Source of the DNA: Lachnospiraceae bacterium
GTDB taxonomy: Bacteria; Bacillota; Clostridia; Lachnospirales; Lachnospiraceae
Assembly: GCA_030523275.1 (NCBI GenBank)
Contig: JAUNIX010000015.1
Location: forward strand, 1 to 64,000
Length of the DNA: 64,000 bases
Direction: 5' to 3'
Shown piece by piece: positions 1-7,176 of this stretch. The position numbers were made by a program, and so were the translations under genes. The first letter of the stretch is position 1. Each line of letters starts with the position of its first letter. The notes under the pieces are model-generated. The model was not told where the DNA came from. It worked only from the letters and a program-made list of their open reading frames with translations, and searched no databases.

Positions 1-66
1 ATTACAACACGAAAGGGAGCACTTCGTGTTATGCCGACAAAAGAAGAAGTGGAAGATTTGATATGA
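1..66 (+). CDS. C-terminal fragment of a sugar kinase, probably PfkB-family fructokinase (partial)
   Basis: Only the last 21 codons lie in the window, ending at a TGA at 64-66. The visible tail reads ITTRKGALRVMP followed by TKEEVEDLI. A TTRKGA(L/I) segment near the C-terminus is typical of PfkB-type fructokinases, where it belongs to the helix after the catalytic GAGD region. The next gene is a GH32 fructoside hydrolase that starts 22 bases downstream, so a fructokinase fits the context of sucrose or fructan use. The fragment is too short for certainty; another PfkB sugar kinase is possible. Confidence 0.5.
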   Translation: MTTRKGALRVMPTKEEVEDLI

Positions 67-88
67 TTTGGCAAAAGGAGGAGAAGGT

Positions 89-1525
89 ATGGAGTTATTT
101 TATACACCAAAACATGCAAAAGTGGGAGATATTATTCCTTTTTATAATGAGGAGACAAAGCGATTCGAGAATTATTATTTAAAAAATTGGAATCCTGATG
201 CACCAAAGGATGAAATCATCAAAGGGTGGCATCGGCTTGTAACAGATGATAACCGGAATTTTGAAGAAACACCAATGTACATTGATGGTGGAACAGGCAA
301 TGTACTTAAAGTAGGCGAAACTTATCATATGTTTTATTGTACCTTTGATTTTGATAAAAAACCAGTTTTGCAATGGACAAGACATGCCATCAGCAAAGAT
401 CTTATTAACTGGAAAGATATTCCAGAAGATAAATTTGGTCCCGATGGAAAAATATATCGTCTTCAATCTGATTGGCGAGATCCTCATGTTTTTTGGAACG
501 AAGAAGAACAGCAATGGTGGATGCTGATCGCTGCCAATGAAAATGCTCCAACAAAAAGAAGCGGTTGTGTAGGACTTTGTGTATCGGATGATTTATCCCA
601 TTGGGAATATCGACCACCACTTTATGCGCCAAGAATGAATCAAGGGGCAAATGAATGTCCAGATTTATTTAAAATAGGAGACTGGTATTATTTAGTTTAT
701 TCTAATTATACAGATGGACTGCGCACCTATTATAGAATGAGCCATTCCACGAAAGGACCATGGATCAGACCCAAAATAGATACCTTTGATGGAAGAGCTT
801 TTTATGCGGGGAAAACAGCGTTTGATGGAAAGAATCACTATATATATGGATGGAATCCAACGAAAGGTGAAAATAAAAAAGGATTTGATCCTGGAAAGGA
901 CTTTGGAAAGGATTACAAGAGCTGGAATTGGGGAGGTACATTGGTTGTTCACAAGATTCTTCAACACTCGGATGGTACACTTGGAGTATGTCCGATTGAT
1001 AGCATTGTAAATGCTTTTAGCAAAACTGAAAAAGTGGAAATTAAAGGTTTGACTGGCAACTGGAAGGAAGAAAATGATATTGTAAGTTGTAGTTCCGAAG
1101 ATGGATATTCTGCTTCGATTGCAAATAAAATTCCTTCACTGTGTTGCATTAAAGTAAAATGTAAATATCATGGAGAACCAACGCGATTTGGTGTAGCATT
1201 ACAAATAAATGAAGATTTTGATTTTGGATATTATTTAATGTTTGAACCTGATTTTAATCGAATCGAGTTTCGATCTGGTCTGCGTATGTATGAACATGGC
1301 GGTCAGATGTTCCCATATGAAACAGAAATGGAGCGACCGCTGGTGATGGAAGCGGGTAAAGAGTATAATCTTGCTTTATACATTCAGGATGATATGGCAA
1401 TTTTATATGTAGATAATGATCTCGCATTTGGATTTCGCATGTATAACTGGAAAGAACGGTATTTAGGATTCTTTATTTCGGAGGGAAATCTTGAAGTACG
1501 AGATGCGGTAATTATGACAGAATGA
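89..1525 (+). CDS. Glycoside hydrolase family 32 protein (beta-fructosidase / sucrose-6-phosphate hydrolase type)
   Basis: Probably hydrolyses beta-fructosides (sucrose, sucrose 6-phosphate or fructan oligomers) in the cytoplasm, since no signal peptide is seen. The 478-residue protein has the GH32 five-bladed propeller signatures: an RDP motif at residues 130-132 (transition-state Asp) and ECPDLF from residue 189 (Glu189 as acid/base). The usual WMNDPNG nucleophile motif is absent; Asp14 in VGDIIPFY most likely takes that place, as in the more divergent GH32 branch. Residues from about 330 form the C-terminal beta-sandwich. I chose ATG 89 because AAAGGAGG lies just upstream; an in-frame TTG at 68 has no such site. 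It probably shares an operon with the kinase fragment upstream. Substrate is not determined. Confidence 0.85.
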   Translation: MELFYTPKHAKVGDIIPFYNEETKRFENYYLKNWNPDAPKDEIIKGWHRLVTDDNRNFEETPMYIDGGTGNVLKVGETYHMFYCTFDFDKKPVLQWTRHAISKDLINWKDIPEDKFGPDGKIYRLQSDWRDPHVFWNEEEQQWWMLIAANENAPTKRSGCVGLCVSDDLSHWEYRPPLYAPRMNQGANECPDLFKIGDWYYLVYSNYTDGLRTYYRMSHSTKGPWIRPKIDTFDGRAFYAGKTAFDGKNHYIYGWNPTKGENKKGFDPGKDFGKDYKSWNWGGTLVVHKILQHSDGTLGVCPIDSIVNAFSKTEKVEIKGLTGNWKEENDIVSCSSEDGYSASIANKIPSLCCIKVKCKYHGEPTRFGVALQINEDFDFGYYLMFEPDFNRIEFRSGLRMYEHGGQMFPYETEMERPLVMEAGKEYNLALYIQDDMAILYVDNDLAFGFRMYNWKERYLGFFISEGNLEVRDAVIMTE

Positions 1526-1548
1526 TTACACAAAAGAAATGAAAAAAA

Positions 1549-1626
1549 TGCTTCGCTAGGATGCAATCAGATGTATAAGGCAGGCTGCTTTAATAGCAGC
1601 CTACCTTTGGCGTGTAAAGCGAAGCA
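1549..1626 (+). repeat. Structured intergenic repeat, copy 1
   Basis: A 78-base element in the convergent gap between the GH32 gene and the peptidase gene. The outer arms TGCTTCGCT (1549-1557) and AGCGAAGCA (1618-1626) pair perfectly. An inner hairpin pairs AGGCTGCT (1582-1589) with AGCAGCCT (1595-1602). Between them lies a weaker middle stem that is well paired in the other two copies (5750 and 34309). All three copies have the same orientation, the same order of stems and shared words such as AGGATGC, CAGATG and CTGCTT..AGCAG. Copy 1 lacks the trailing hairpin of the other copies. It may also act as terminator for the two converging genes. Confidence 0.75.
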
Positions 1627-1632
1627 AAATTT

Positions 1633-2307
1633 TTATTTTGAATATGCCCATAGTGCTTTAATCTGCGGTATCAAACGTTCAATATCCCAACTTTGCTGAC
1701 TGCGTTTTTTGCTGTTTGGATCATGAAGACGGATTGTCCCATCATCGTTTATACCGGTTAGGACGATAAAATGTCCCTCGGTTGTGAAATCACCGGGGCC
1801 AACAGAGCAAATGATTGGTTTTCCATCTTTTAAGGCGGATACAATACTTGATTTATTTGCTGAAATAGCCTCTGAGTGCAGACCGAGTAACTGTGCACCT
1901 TCTGTCATTAAGTTCCAAGAGGTTCCTTGTCCTTCAATATAAAAATCATGTTCTTCTGACATTTTTGCAACTTGATATGGATGATATGTTTTGTCTCCGG
2001 TAAGACCGCAGTATACCATGGATAGACAAGTTGGTCCACAACCGTTATATTTCATCGTATTATTGCCATATGCTCGGTGGCTCCAGCGGAGATCATATTG
2101 ATAAAAAGATGGTATATCTCCAGTTAAATCGTTAGAAATATCAATTGTGTTTGATAAATAGCGGTAATGAGTCAGCACATTTTCGAATAGATTCTTTCCC
2201 ATATGAATCACCAGTAATAAAATAAAAATGTAAAGTAAAACTCGACGGTGTCTTTGGTGTCGAATCGTTTTTGTGAATTTTTTTGTATGATTTTTGCTTG
2301 CTATCAT
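1633..2307 (-). CDS. Membrane-anchored C39-like (papain-fold) cysteine peptidase
   Basis: A 224-residue protein with a basic N-terminus, one membrane segment at about residues 23-37, and an extracellular domain resembling Peptidase_C39_2. The visible catalytic set is Cys90 in NGCGPTC, His179 in EGHFIVLTG and Asp196 in LHDPN. It starts at ATG 2305-2307, with GGGAG about nine bases upstream. It lies downstream of, and on the same strand as, the VanRS-like genes, so it is probably an output of that two-component system acting on the cell wall or on secreted peptides. Substrate unknown. It is not a bacteriocin ABC exporter, because no membrane-transporter or ATPase domain is attached. Confidence 0.75.
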   Translation of the reverse strand: MIASKNHTKKFTKTIRHQRHRRVLLYIFILLLVIHMGKNLFENVLTHYRYLSNTIDISNDLTGDIPSFYQYDLRWSHRAYGNNTMKYNGCGPTCLSMVYCGLTGDKTYHPYQVAKMSEEHDFYIEGQGTSWNLMTEGAQLLGLHSEAISANKSSIVSALKDGKPIICSVGPGDFTTEGHFIVLTGINDDGTIRLHDPNSKKRSQQSWDIERLIPQIKALWAYSK

Positions 2308-2404
2308 CTTCTTATGCTCCCTTCTGATTTATATTCTACTTATGTTATATCAAAAGGAAGCTTTTTATGTTTGCGGTTCTTCTAACAAAATTTTAACGAA
2401 ATTC

Positions 2405-3517
2405 TTACATTTCGATTTTTTCTGTGTCAGGATTTAATGGAAGGATTAAATGAAACGTAATTGTTTCATGTTCACTTTCACAACTGATCGTGCCCTGATG
2501 AAGTTCTGTTATTTGTTTGCTAATTGCGAGACCGAGTCCAGTACCGCCAGTACTTGAACTTCTCGAAGAGTCCAAACGAAAAAATTGTTCGAAAAGAAGT
2601 GCAAGTTTTTCATTTGGAATGGTTTTTCCATGATTTTTTATGATTAAATGCATATGATTCCGATTTTCAGAAAATAATGAAACTTCGAGAGTAGTATGTA
2701 CATAGCTGTAATTAATGGCATTTTTGATTAAGTTATCAAATACACGTTCTATTTTATCAACATCACAGGATACCATAATATCAGGCATAATTTTAGGAAT
2801 ATAATCAAGTTCTTTTTCTTGAAAAAGAGGCTTAAATTCATAAAAAATTTGCTCCACCATCATGGACATATTGATTGTAGTATAATCAAGTGTCATCTGT
2901 GAGAGATTGAATCTGGTTATTTCAAAAAATTGATTGATTAAAGCTTCCAGCCGCTCCGCTTTGTTCCATGCGATTGTCAAATATTTTTGCCTGATTTCTT
3001 CTGAAATCTGAGGTTCGTCTTTTAATAAAGTCAGATAGCCAATGACTGAGGTCAGAGGTGTCTTTAAGTCATGTGCCATATAAACGATCATATCGTTTTT
3101 TCGTTGATTGGCTTCCTTCGCCGCTTGATTACTTTCTTTTATATTTGTCATAATTTGATTTAATTTTTTTTCAACTTCATGAAGTTCAGGAGATAATGTA
3201 ATCGATTTAACACGGTCAGAATATAAATCATCCACTGCAAGAGTCATTTCTGACATAATGCGTGCAATCCGGTAAAAATTAATGCAACTGATGATAACAC
3301 ATCCCAATAATAGAAAAAATAGGAAGATACTAAACCAATGTATATGAAGAAAATGGATGATAGGATAGATGGGATCCCATGAGTACCAGATGCGCTGATT
3401 GCATAGTAGATAGCCTCCGGCAGAAATTGTGGTAAACAGCAAAGCATAAATGATTAATTGAATGAGAAATCGATATAAAAATTGTTTTGAGACTTCCTGT
3501 TGTACACTTCGATTCAT
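2405..3517 (-). CDS. VanS-like sensor histidine kinase
   Basis: A 370-residue membrane histidine kinase. Two membrane segments (about residues 14-38 and 61-80) flank a very short outer loop, so it probably senses within or near the membrane. A linker leads to the H-box MAHDLKTPLTSVIGYL with the phosphorylated His149, then the N-box NLIKNAINYS, HGKTIP, and the G2 box GGTGLGLAISK. This order and motif set is that of the VanS/PhoR group. I prefer ATG 3515-3517, because GGGAGGA lies seven bases upstream; an upstream in-frame ATG at 3547 would overlap the regulator gene and has no comparable site. The cognate regulator is immediately upstream at 3531-4253. Confidence 0.9.
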   Translation of the reverse strand: MNRSVQQEVSKQFLYRFLIQLIIYALLFTTISAGGYLLCNQRIWYSWDPIYPIIHFLHIHWFSIFLFFLLLGCVIISCINFYRIARIMSEMTLAVDDLYSDRVKSITLSPELHEVEKKLNQIMTNIKESNQAAKEANQRKNDMIVYMAHDLKTPLTSVIGYLTLLKDEPQISEEIRQKYLTIAWNKAERLEALINQFFEITRFNLSQMTLDYTTINMSMMVEQIFYEFKPLFQEKELDYIPKIMPDIMVSCDVDKIERVFDNLIKNAINYSYVHTTLEVSLFSENRNHMHLIIKNHGKTIPNEKLALLFEQFFRLDSSRSSSTGGTGLGLAISKQITELHQGTISCESEHETITFHLILPLNPDTEKIEM

Positions 3518-3530
3518 TTTGGATTCCTCC

Positions 3531-4253
3531 CTATGATTTTGATTCAATCATATAGCCAATACCCCATACCGTTTTAATAAATTTAGGATTACGTCCATTT
3601 TCGTGGAGTTTTTCTCGTAGACGTGCAATATGTGCCATGACAGTATTGTTGCTATTTAAGTATTTTTCTTTCCAGACAGCTTCAAATAGTTCTTCTGAAG
3701 AAACAACTTTATCCATATGTTCAAACAGATAAGAAAGGATAGAAAATTCAATTGGAGTCAGGCTGATTTCTTCGTTGTATAAATGGCAGGAATGATTTTT
3801 TAAAGATAACTCTAAACCTCGTACAAAATAATCTTGATGTTCTGGTTCGGAATTGGATTCAGAATGTCCAAGAGAGCGGTTGTACATTTGTGCTCGTCTT
3901 AATTGTCCTTTTACACGGGCGATTACTTCTAAAGGATTGAAAGGTTTCGTAATGTAGTCATCCGCTCCCATAGTCAGACCGGTAATCTTATCAATATCTT
4001 CGATTTTTGCTGTTAACATAATAATTGGAAAATACCATTGTTGGCGAATTTGTTGGCATAATTCAAACCCATCTGTGCCTGGAAGCATGATGTCAAGAAT
4101 TGCCAGGTCAATCGTGTGATTTTTTATACAATCAAGAACTCCATCGGAGTCATAAAATTTTAAAACATGAAAGTCTTCATTTTTTAAATAAATTTCTAAT
4201 AGATTTGTAATTTCTTTTTCATCATCAACGATAAGAATTGTTTTCTGGTGCAT
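3531..4253 (-). CDS. VanR-like OmpR-family response regulator
   Basis: A 240-residue regulator with an N-terminal receiver domain (acidic pocket near Asp10-Asp11, phosphoacceptor Asp54 in LAILDIMLPG, Lys in TKPFNP) and a C-terminal winged helix ending KFIKTVWGIGYMIE. It is encoded directly before the histidine kinase, from which it is separated by 13 bases, so they form one transcription unit. It starts at ATG 4253 with GGGAG upstream. The probable target is its own operon, including the C39-like peptidase at 1633-2307. The sequence does not show whether glycopeptides are the signal; no vanH, vanA or vanX genes are present. Confidence 0.92.
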   Translation of the reverse strand: MHQKTILIVDDEKEITNLLEIYLKNEDFHVLKFYDSDGVLDCIKNHTIDLAILDIMLPGTDGFELCQQIRQQWYFPIIMLTAKIEDIDKITGLTMGADDYITKPFNPLEVIARVKGQLRRAQMYNRSLGHSESNSEPEHQDYFVRGLELSLKNHSCHLYNEEISLTPIEFSILSYLFEHMDKVVSSEELFEAVWKEKYLNSNNTVMAHIARLREKLHENGRNPKFIKTVWGIGYMIESKS

Positions 4254-4382
4254 AATATTACTCCCTTCCCATAAGAATTCAACTCTATTATAGCATCAAA
4301 AGGAAATGGAGATTCTTACGTTTTTCTGATATTATTATGAAGATTTTTCTGATTTTAATGAATGAATAGGTCGAGAATAGTA

Positions 4383-4410
4383 TTTACATGCAATTGATTT
4401 ATGGTAAAAT
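4383..4410 (+). promoter_or_regulatory. Probable sigma-A promoter of the ZIP transporter gene
   Basis: TTTACA at 4383-4388 and TAAAAT at 4405-4410 are separated by 16 bases and lie 47 bases before the start codon of the ZIP gene. No operator was recognised with confidence. Confidence 0.5.
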
Positions 4411-4456
4411 TGTTTTAAAGATTTTATCAAGATTATTTATAGAAGGAGGTGCGATT

Positions 4457-5239
4457 ATGAAAATAGAAGTGATTCAAGGAATTTTACTTCCTTTTCTTGG
4501 TACAACCCTAGGAGCCGGTTGTGTATTTTTTATGAAGAAATCTTTCAATATTATGATACAAAAGGGATTGACTGGCTTTGCAGCCGGAGTCATGGTGGCA
4601 GCATCAATATGGAGTTTGTTAATTCCGGCGATGGATCAGGCTGAATTTATGGGACAATGGGCATTTCTTCCAGCAGTTATTGGATTTTGGTTTGGAATCT
4701 TATTTTTATTAATCTTAGATCATGCTATTCCACATTTACATCAGGGAAGCGATGAACCGGAAGGTCCGAAAGTGAAGTTGGCCAAAACTACGATGTTAGT
4801 ACTTGCTGTTACACTCCACAATATTCCAGAAGGGATGGCAGTTGGTGTTGTCTATGCAGGGTGGTTATCTGGAAATCAAACCATTACAATGGCTGGTGCA
4901 TTGGCATTATCGCTCGGAATTGCGATTCAGAATTTTCCTGAAGGAGCCATTATCTCTATGCCATTAAAGGCAGAGGGCATGAAGAAATCGAGTGCATTTT
5001 TATATGGTACTGTGTCTGGTGCGGTGGAACCAATTGCCGCATTGATTACAATTATGTTATCGGGTTTGATTGTTCCATTACTGCCTTATTTACTCAGTTT
5101 TGCAGCTGGAGCGATGATGTATGTTGTTGTGGAAGAGTTAATTCCAGAAATGTCTACAGGTGAACATTCTAATCTTGGTACCGTCATGTTTGCGCTTGGG
5201 TTTACCGTAATGTTAGCACTTGATGTAGCACTTGGATAG
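4457..5239 (+). CDS. ZIP-family divalent metal transporter
   Basis: A 260-residue inner-membrane protein with about eight hydrophobic segments. Two signature metal-site helices are clear: HNIPEGMAVGV and QNFPEGAIISMP, plus a further acidic helix MMYVVVEELIPEM near the C-terminus. The cytoplasmic loop between the third and fourth segments is short and contains the HAIPHLHQ histidine cluster common in ZIP proteins. This pattern is that of the GufA/ZupT branch, which imports Zn(II), and in some members Fe(II) or Mn(II). The start at 4457 is set by AAGGAGG at 4443-4449; an in-frame ATG at 4388 has none. A DtxR-family regulator follows 85 bases downstream and probably controls metal homeostasis together with it. 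Confidence 0.9.
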   Translation: MKIEVIQGILLPFLGTTLGAGCVFFMKKSFNIMIQKGLTGFAAGVMVAASIWSLLIPAMDQAEFMGQWAFLPAVIGFWFGILFLLILDHAIPHLHQGSDEPEGPKVKLAKTTMLVLAVTLHNIPEGMAVGVVYAGWLSGNQTITMAGALALSLGIAIQNFPEGAIISMPLKAEGMKKSSAFLYGTVSGAVEPIAALITIMLSGLIVPLLPYLLSFAAGAMMYVVVEELIPEMSTGEHSNLGTVMFALGFTVMLALDVALG

Positions 5240-5324
5240 AAAAATTGGGGGATGCATTTTTGGCCTATTGTGTTATAGTATACTTATAAATAAATGAGAA
5301 AAATTTGCAAAATAGGAGGTACGG

Positions 5325-5699
5325 ATGAAAATTCAAAAGTCAGGTGAGGACTATCTGGAGGCAATATTGATGCTTCAAATACAAAAGGGAATGGTTCGTT
5401 CGATTGATCTAGCTCATCATATGGGTTTTAGCAAACCAAGTATCAGTCATGCGGTAGGCATTTTAAAAAAAGGTGATTATTTAACGGTAGATCAAGATGG
5501 TTACCTTCATTTGACTGACAAGGGACAGGAAGTAGCAGAGAATATTTATGAAAAGCATCGATTTTTTACTTCTTATTTTATCAATCTTGGTGTGGATCCA
5601 ACGCAAGCGGAGACAGATGCCTGTTTAATCGAACATGCGATTAGTGATGAGAGTTTTCAGAAAATGAAAGCTTCTTTGCAAGACACGGATGAACATTGA
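5325..5699 (+). CDS. DtxR/MntR-family metal-dependent transcriptional regulator
   Basis: A 124-residue repressor-type protein with an N-terminal winged helix and the metal-binding dimerisation domain, but without the C-terminal SH3-like domain of full-length DtxR. Likely metal ligands are Asp9, Glu12, His78, Cys100, Glu103 and His104. The CxxEH arrangement at 100-104 resembles iron-type DtxR/IdeR; MntR has ExxEH there. The start ATG follows ATAGGAGGTACGG. It probably controls the neighbouring ZIP gene and other metal genes. Iron is inferred only from the cysteine ligand; zinc or manganese remains possible. Confidence 0.88.
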   Translation: MKIQKSGEDYLEAILMLQIQKGMVRSIDLAHHMGFSKPSISHAVGILKKGDYLTVDQDGYLHLTDKGQEVAENIYEKHRFFTSYFINLGVDPTQAETDACLIEHAISDESFQKMKASLQDTDEH

Positions 5700-5749
5700 A
5701 ATTTGATATATAATAGAAGAGCATTTTTTGGAATTTGTGATATAAAAAT

Positions 5750-5846
5750 CGCTCCGCAGGGATGCGGCTAAATGTATAGAAAAAACTGCTTGTAGCAGTT
5801 GACATCTGGTCGTGTCCTTGCAGAGCAAATACCTCAAAGATTGAGG
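5750..5846 (+). repeat. Structured intergenic repeat, copy 2
   Basis: This copy fills the convergent gap between the DtxR gene and the sigma-factor partner gene. The outer stem pairs GCTCCGCAGGGA (5751-5762) with TCCTTGCAGAGC (5815-5826), with one mismatch and one G-U pair. A middle stem pairs 5763-5775 with 5802-5814, keeping 12 of 13 pairs by using several G-U pairs. The apical hairpin AACTGCT-TGT-AGCAGTT (5784-5800) is perfect. A small trailing hairpin, CCTCAA-AGA-TTGAGG, occupies 5832-5846. Same orientation as the copies at 1549 and 34309. Confidence 0.78.
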
Positions 5847-5869
5847 AATTGAAAAACATAATAGTAATC

Positions 5870-6460
5870 TTAATTGAATTCATCAGGTGAAATATATTTA
5901 TCTTCAGAACAAGCAAATCCATTATTACGTTTCACCGTCACATATAAAGTCTTTTTTCCGGCATCTATTTTGACATAACAGATATCACCATCAAATTTAT
6001 CTGTAATATCAATTTTTTGATCTTGATAATATAGCCATACTGTTCCATCATTTTTATATTCGATATCTGGAGAATTTAGTTCTTCTTTTATTTCATCTTC
6101 TGTCAGTGGACGTTCACTGCCATCAGATCCGATCGCAATACCGCCACCTGCCTGTTCTCCTGTTGTTCCGTCTTTTTTCGGATAAGTTAAAGTGTAAGAT
6201 CCATCTTCATCTATTTTTAATGTGGCATTTGTTTGATCACCGTGGATCCAAATCTGAACCGTTCTTTGAATTCCACCAACATTTGCTGCGTAAGCAGCGG
6301 TTCCGGTACCGCCAATTAAAATACATCCTGCGATTGTTGCTGCGATTGCTTTCATTTTATTTTTCTTTTTTAAGTTTGCCATGCGTTCTACCTCCCAAGA
6401 TAAGCCATCAGAGATTTGTAACGCAGAAAATGCTTTTTTATATTTTTCTTTATTCGTCAT
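5870..6460 (-). CDS. Membrane-anchored protein encoded with an ECF sigma factor (probable anti-sigma partner)
   Basis: A 196-residue protein with a basic N-terminal cytoplasmic part of about 37 residues, one membrane segment (about 38-58, ending GTAAYAA) and an extracytoplasmic domain rich in Lys, Asp, Gly and Thr. The gene overlaps the 3' end of the sigma gene by 11 bases, and AAAGGAG lies ten bases before its ATG, so the two are translated together. The short basic inner segment, single membrane anchor and coupling fit an anti-sigma or regulatory partner of the DUF4179 type, but no named domain is certain. The extracytoplasmic part has two Trp/Tyr-rich stretches and two Cys residues near the C-terminus. 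Function is inferred from context. Confidence 0.6.
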   Translation of the reverse strand: MTNKEKYKKAFSALQISDGLSWEVERMANLKKKNKMKAIAATIAGCILIGGTGTAAYAANVGGIQRTVQIWIHGDQTNATLKIDEDGSYTLTYPKKDGTTGEQAGGGIAIGSDGSERPLTEDEIKEELNSPDIEYKNDGTVWLYYQDQKIDITDKFDGDICYVKIDAGKKTLYVTVKRNNGFACSEDKYISPDEFN

Positions 6461-6932
6461 TTTCCCATGTCTCCTTTAATTTTTCTTTAAGCAAGGATCT
6501 TCCTCGTGATAATCGAACTTTTACATTACTTTCTGAGAGTTTTAAGATGCCTGCGATTTCTCGGATTGAATAATCCTCATAATAAAATAAGTGAATTACA
6601 ATACGATATTTATCTGGAAGATTCATAACTTCCTCAAATATCGTTTCCGATTCCTCATCTTCAAAAGTGAGTGTTCCCATATAATCTTCTAAGGAACATT
6701 TATTTTTTCTCCAAAAGGTACGATTGATATTTTTCGCCTTATTAATCACGATTCTTATAAGCCATGCCCGAATATGCTGCTTATCTTCAAATTCTTTTTT
6801 ACTTGTGTAGTACTGAATAAATGCATCCTGAACAACATCTTCTGCATCCATTTGGTTTTTACATACGTTAAATGCGACTGCATAGAGATTGTTTTGATAG
6901 CATTGAATCAGTTCTTGAATCGGTTGTCTCAT
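6450..6932 (-). CDS. ECF-type RNA polymerase sigma factor
   Basis: A 160-residue group 4 sigma factor. Region 2 includes DAEDVVQDAFIQYY and the basic IRAWLIRIVINKAKN segment (promoter melting and -10 binding). Region 4 includes the helix-turn-helix YSIREIAGILKLSESNVKVRLSRGR (-35 binding), of which the core is SIREIAGIL..SESNVKVRL. There is no extra C-terminal domain. It starts at ATG 6930-6932 and is followed by an overlapping membrane protein gene that probably restrains it. The upstream region contains a TGTAACC word and TGAAAGG palindromes that may form its own autoregulated promoter. Confidence 0.9.
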   Translation of the reverse strand: MRQPIQELIQCYQNNLYAVAFNVCKNQMDAEDVVQDAFIQYYTSKKEFEDKQHIRAWLIRIVINKAKNINRTFWRKNKCSLEDYMGTLTFEDEESETIFEEVMNLPDKYRIVIHLFYYEDYSIREIAGILKLSESNVKVRLSRGRSLLKEKLKETWENDE

Positions 6933-6962
6933 GAGTAAATCCTACTTTCAATAATATTTTGA

Positions 6963-7041
6963 TGAAAGGTCCTTTCAACTATAATACAAATGAAAAGTTA
7001 AAAAGGTTACATCCTTTCAAAATTTTTTGAAAGGATGTAAC
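6963..7041. promoter_or_regulatory. Divergent control region with two palindromes
   Basis: The gap between the divergent sigma-factor and PTS-regulator genes contains a 7-1-7 palindrome, TGAAAGG-T-CCTTTCA (6963-6977), and a longer one whose arms at 7006-7022 and 7025-7041 are exact complements (GTTACATCCTTTCAAAA and its reverse). On the reverse strand the long palindrome supplies TGTAACC, followed 17 bases later by GTATTAT, a spacing that fits an ECF-type promoter firing toward the sigma gene. TGAAAGG therefore recurs three times. No T-run follows on the forward strand, so it is more likely an operator/promoter than a terminator. Confidence 0.55.
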
Positions 7042-7176
7042 ATGCGAATAAAGATTTTCATAAAACTTTGCAGAAGAAAAACATATCGACATTTTTTTTC
7101 AAAAAAGTTGAAAAACCTTAATCTGTTTTTTGTGAAAAGTAAATAGTATACTTAAATTACAGATGAGGTGATGAAA

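Noticed and set aside
2405..4253. A vancomycin resistance locus
   Set aside because: Only the two-component genes resemble VanRS; vanH, ligase and dipeptidase genes are absent, so resistance cannot be claimed.
6106..6573. Forward 155-residue frame opposite the sigma-factor pair
   Set aside because: Composition (many His, Leu, Arg, Phe) is that of antisense to Lys/Glu-rich genes, and it spans the overlap of two real genes.
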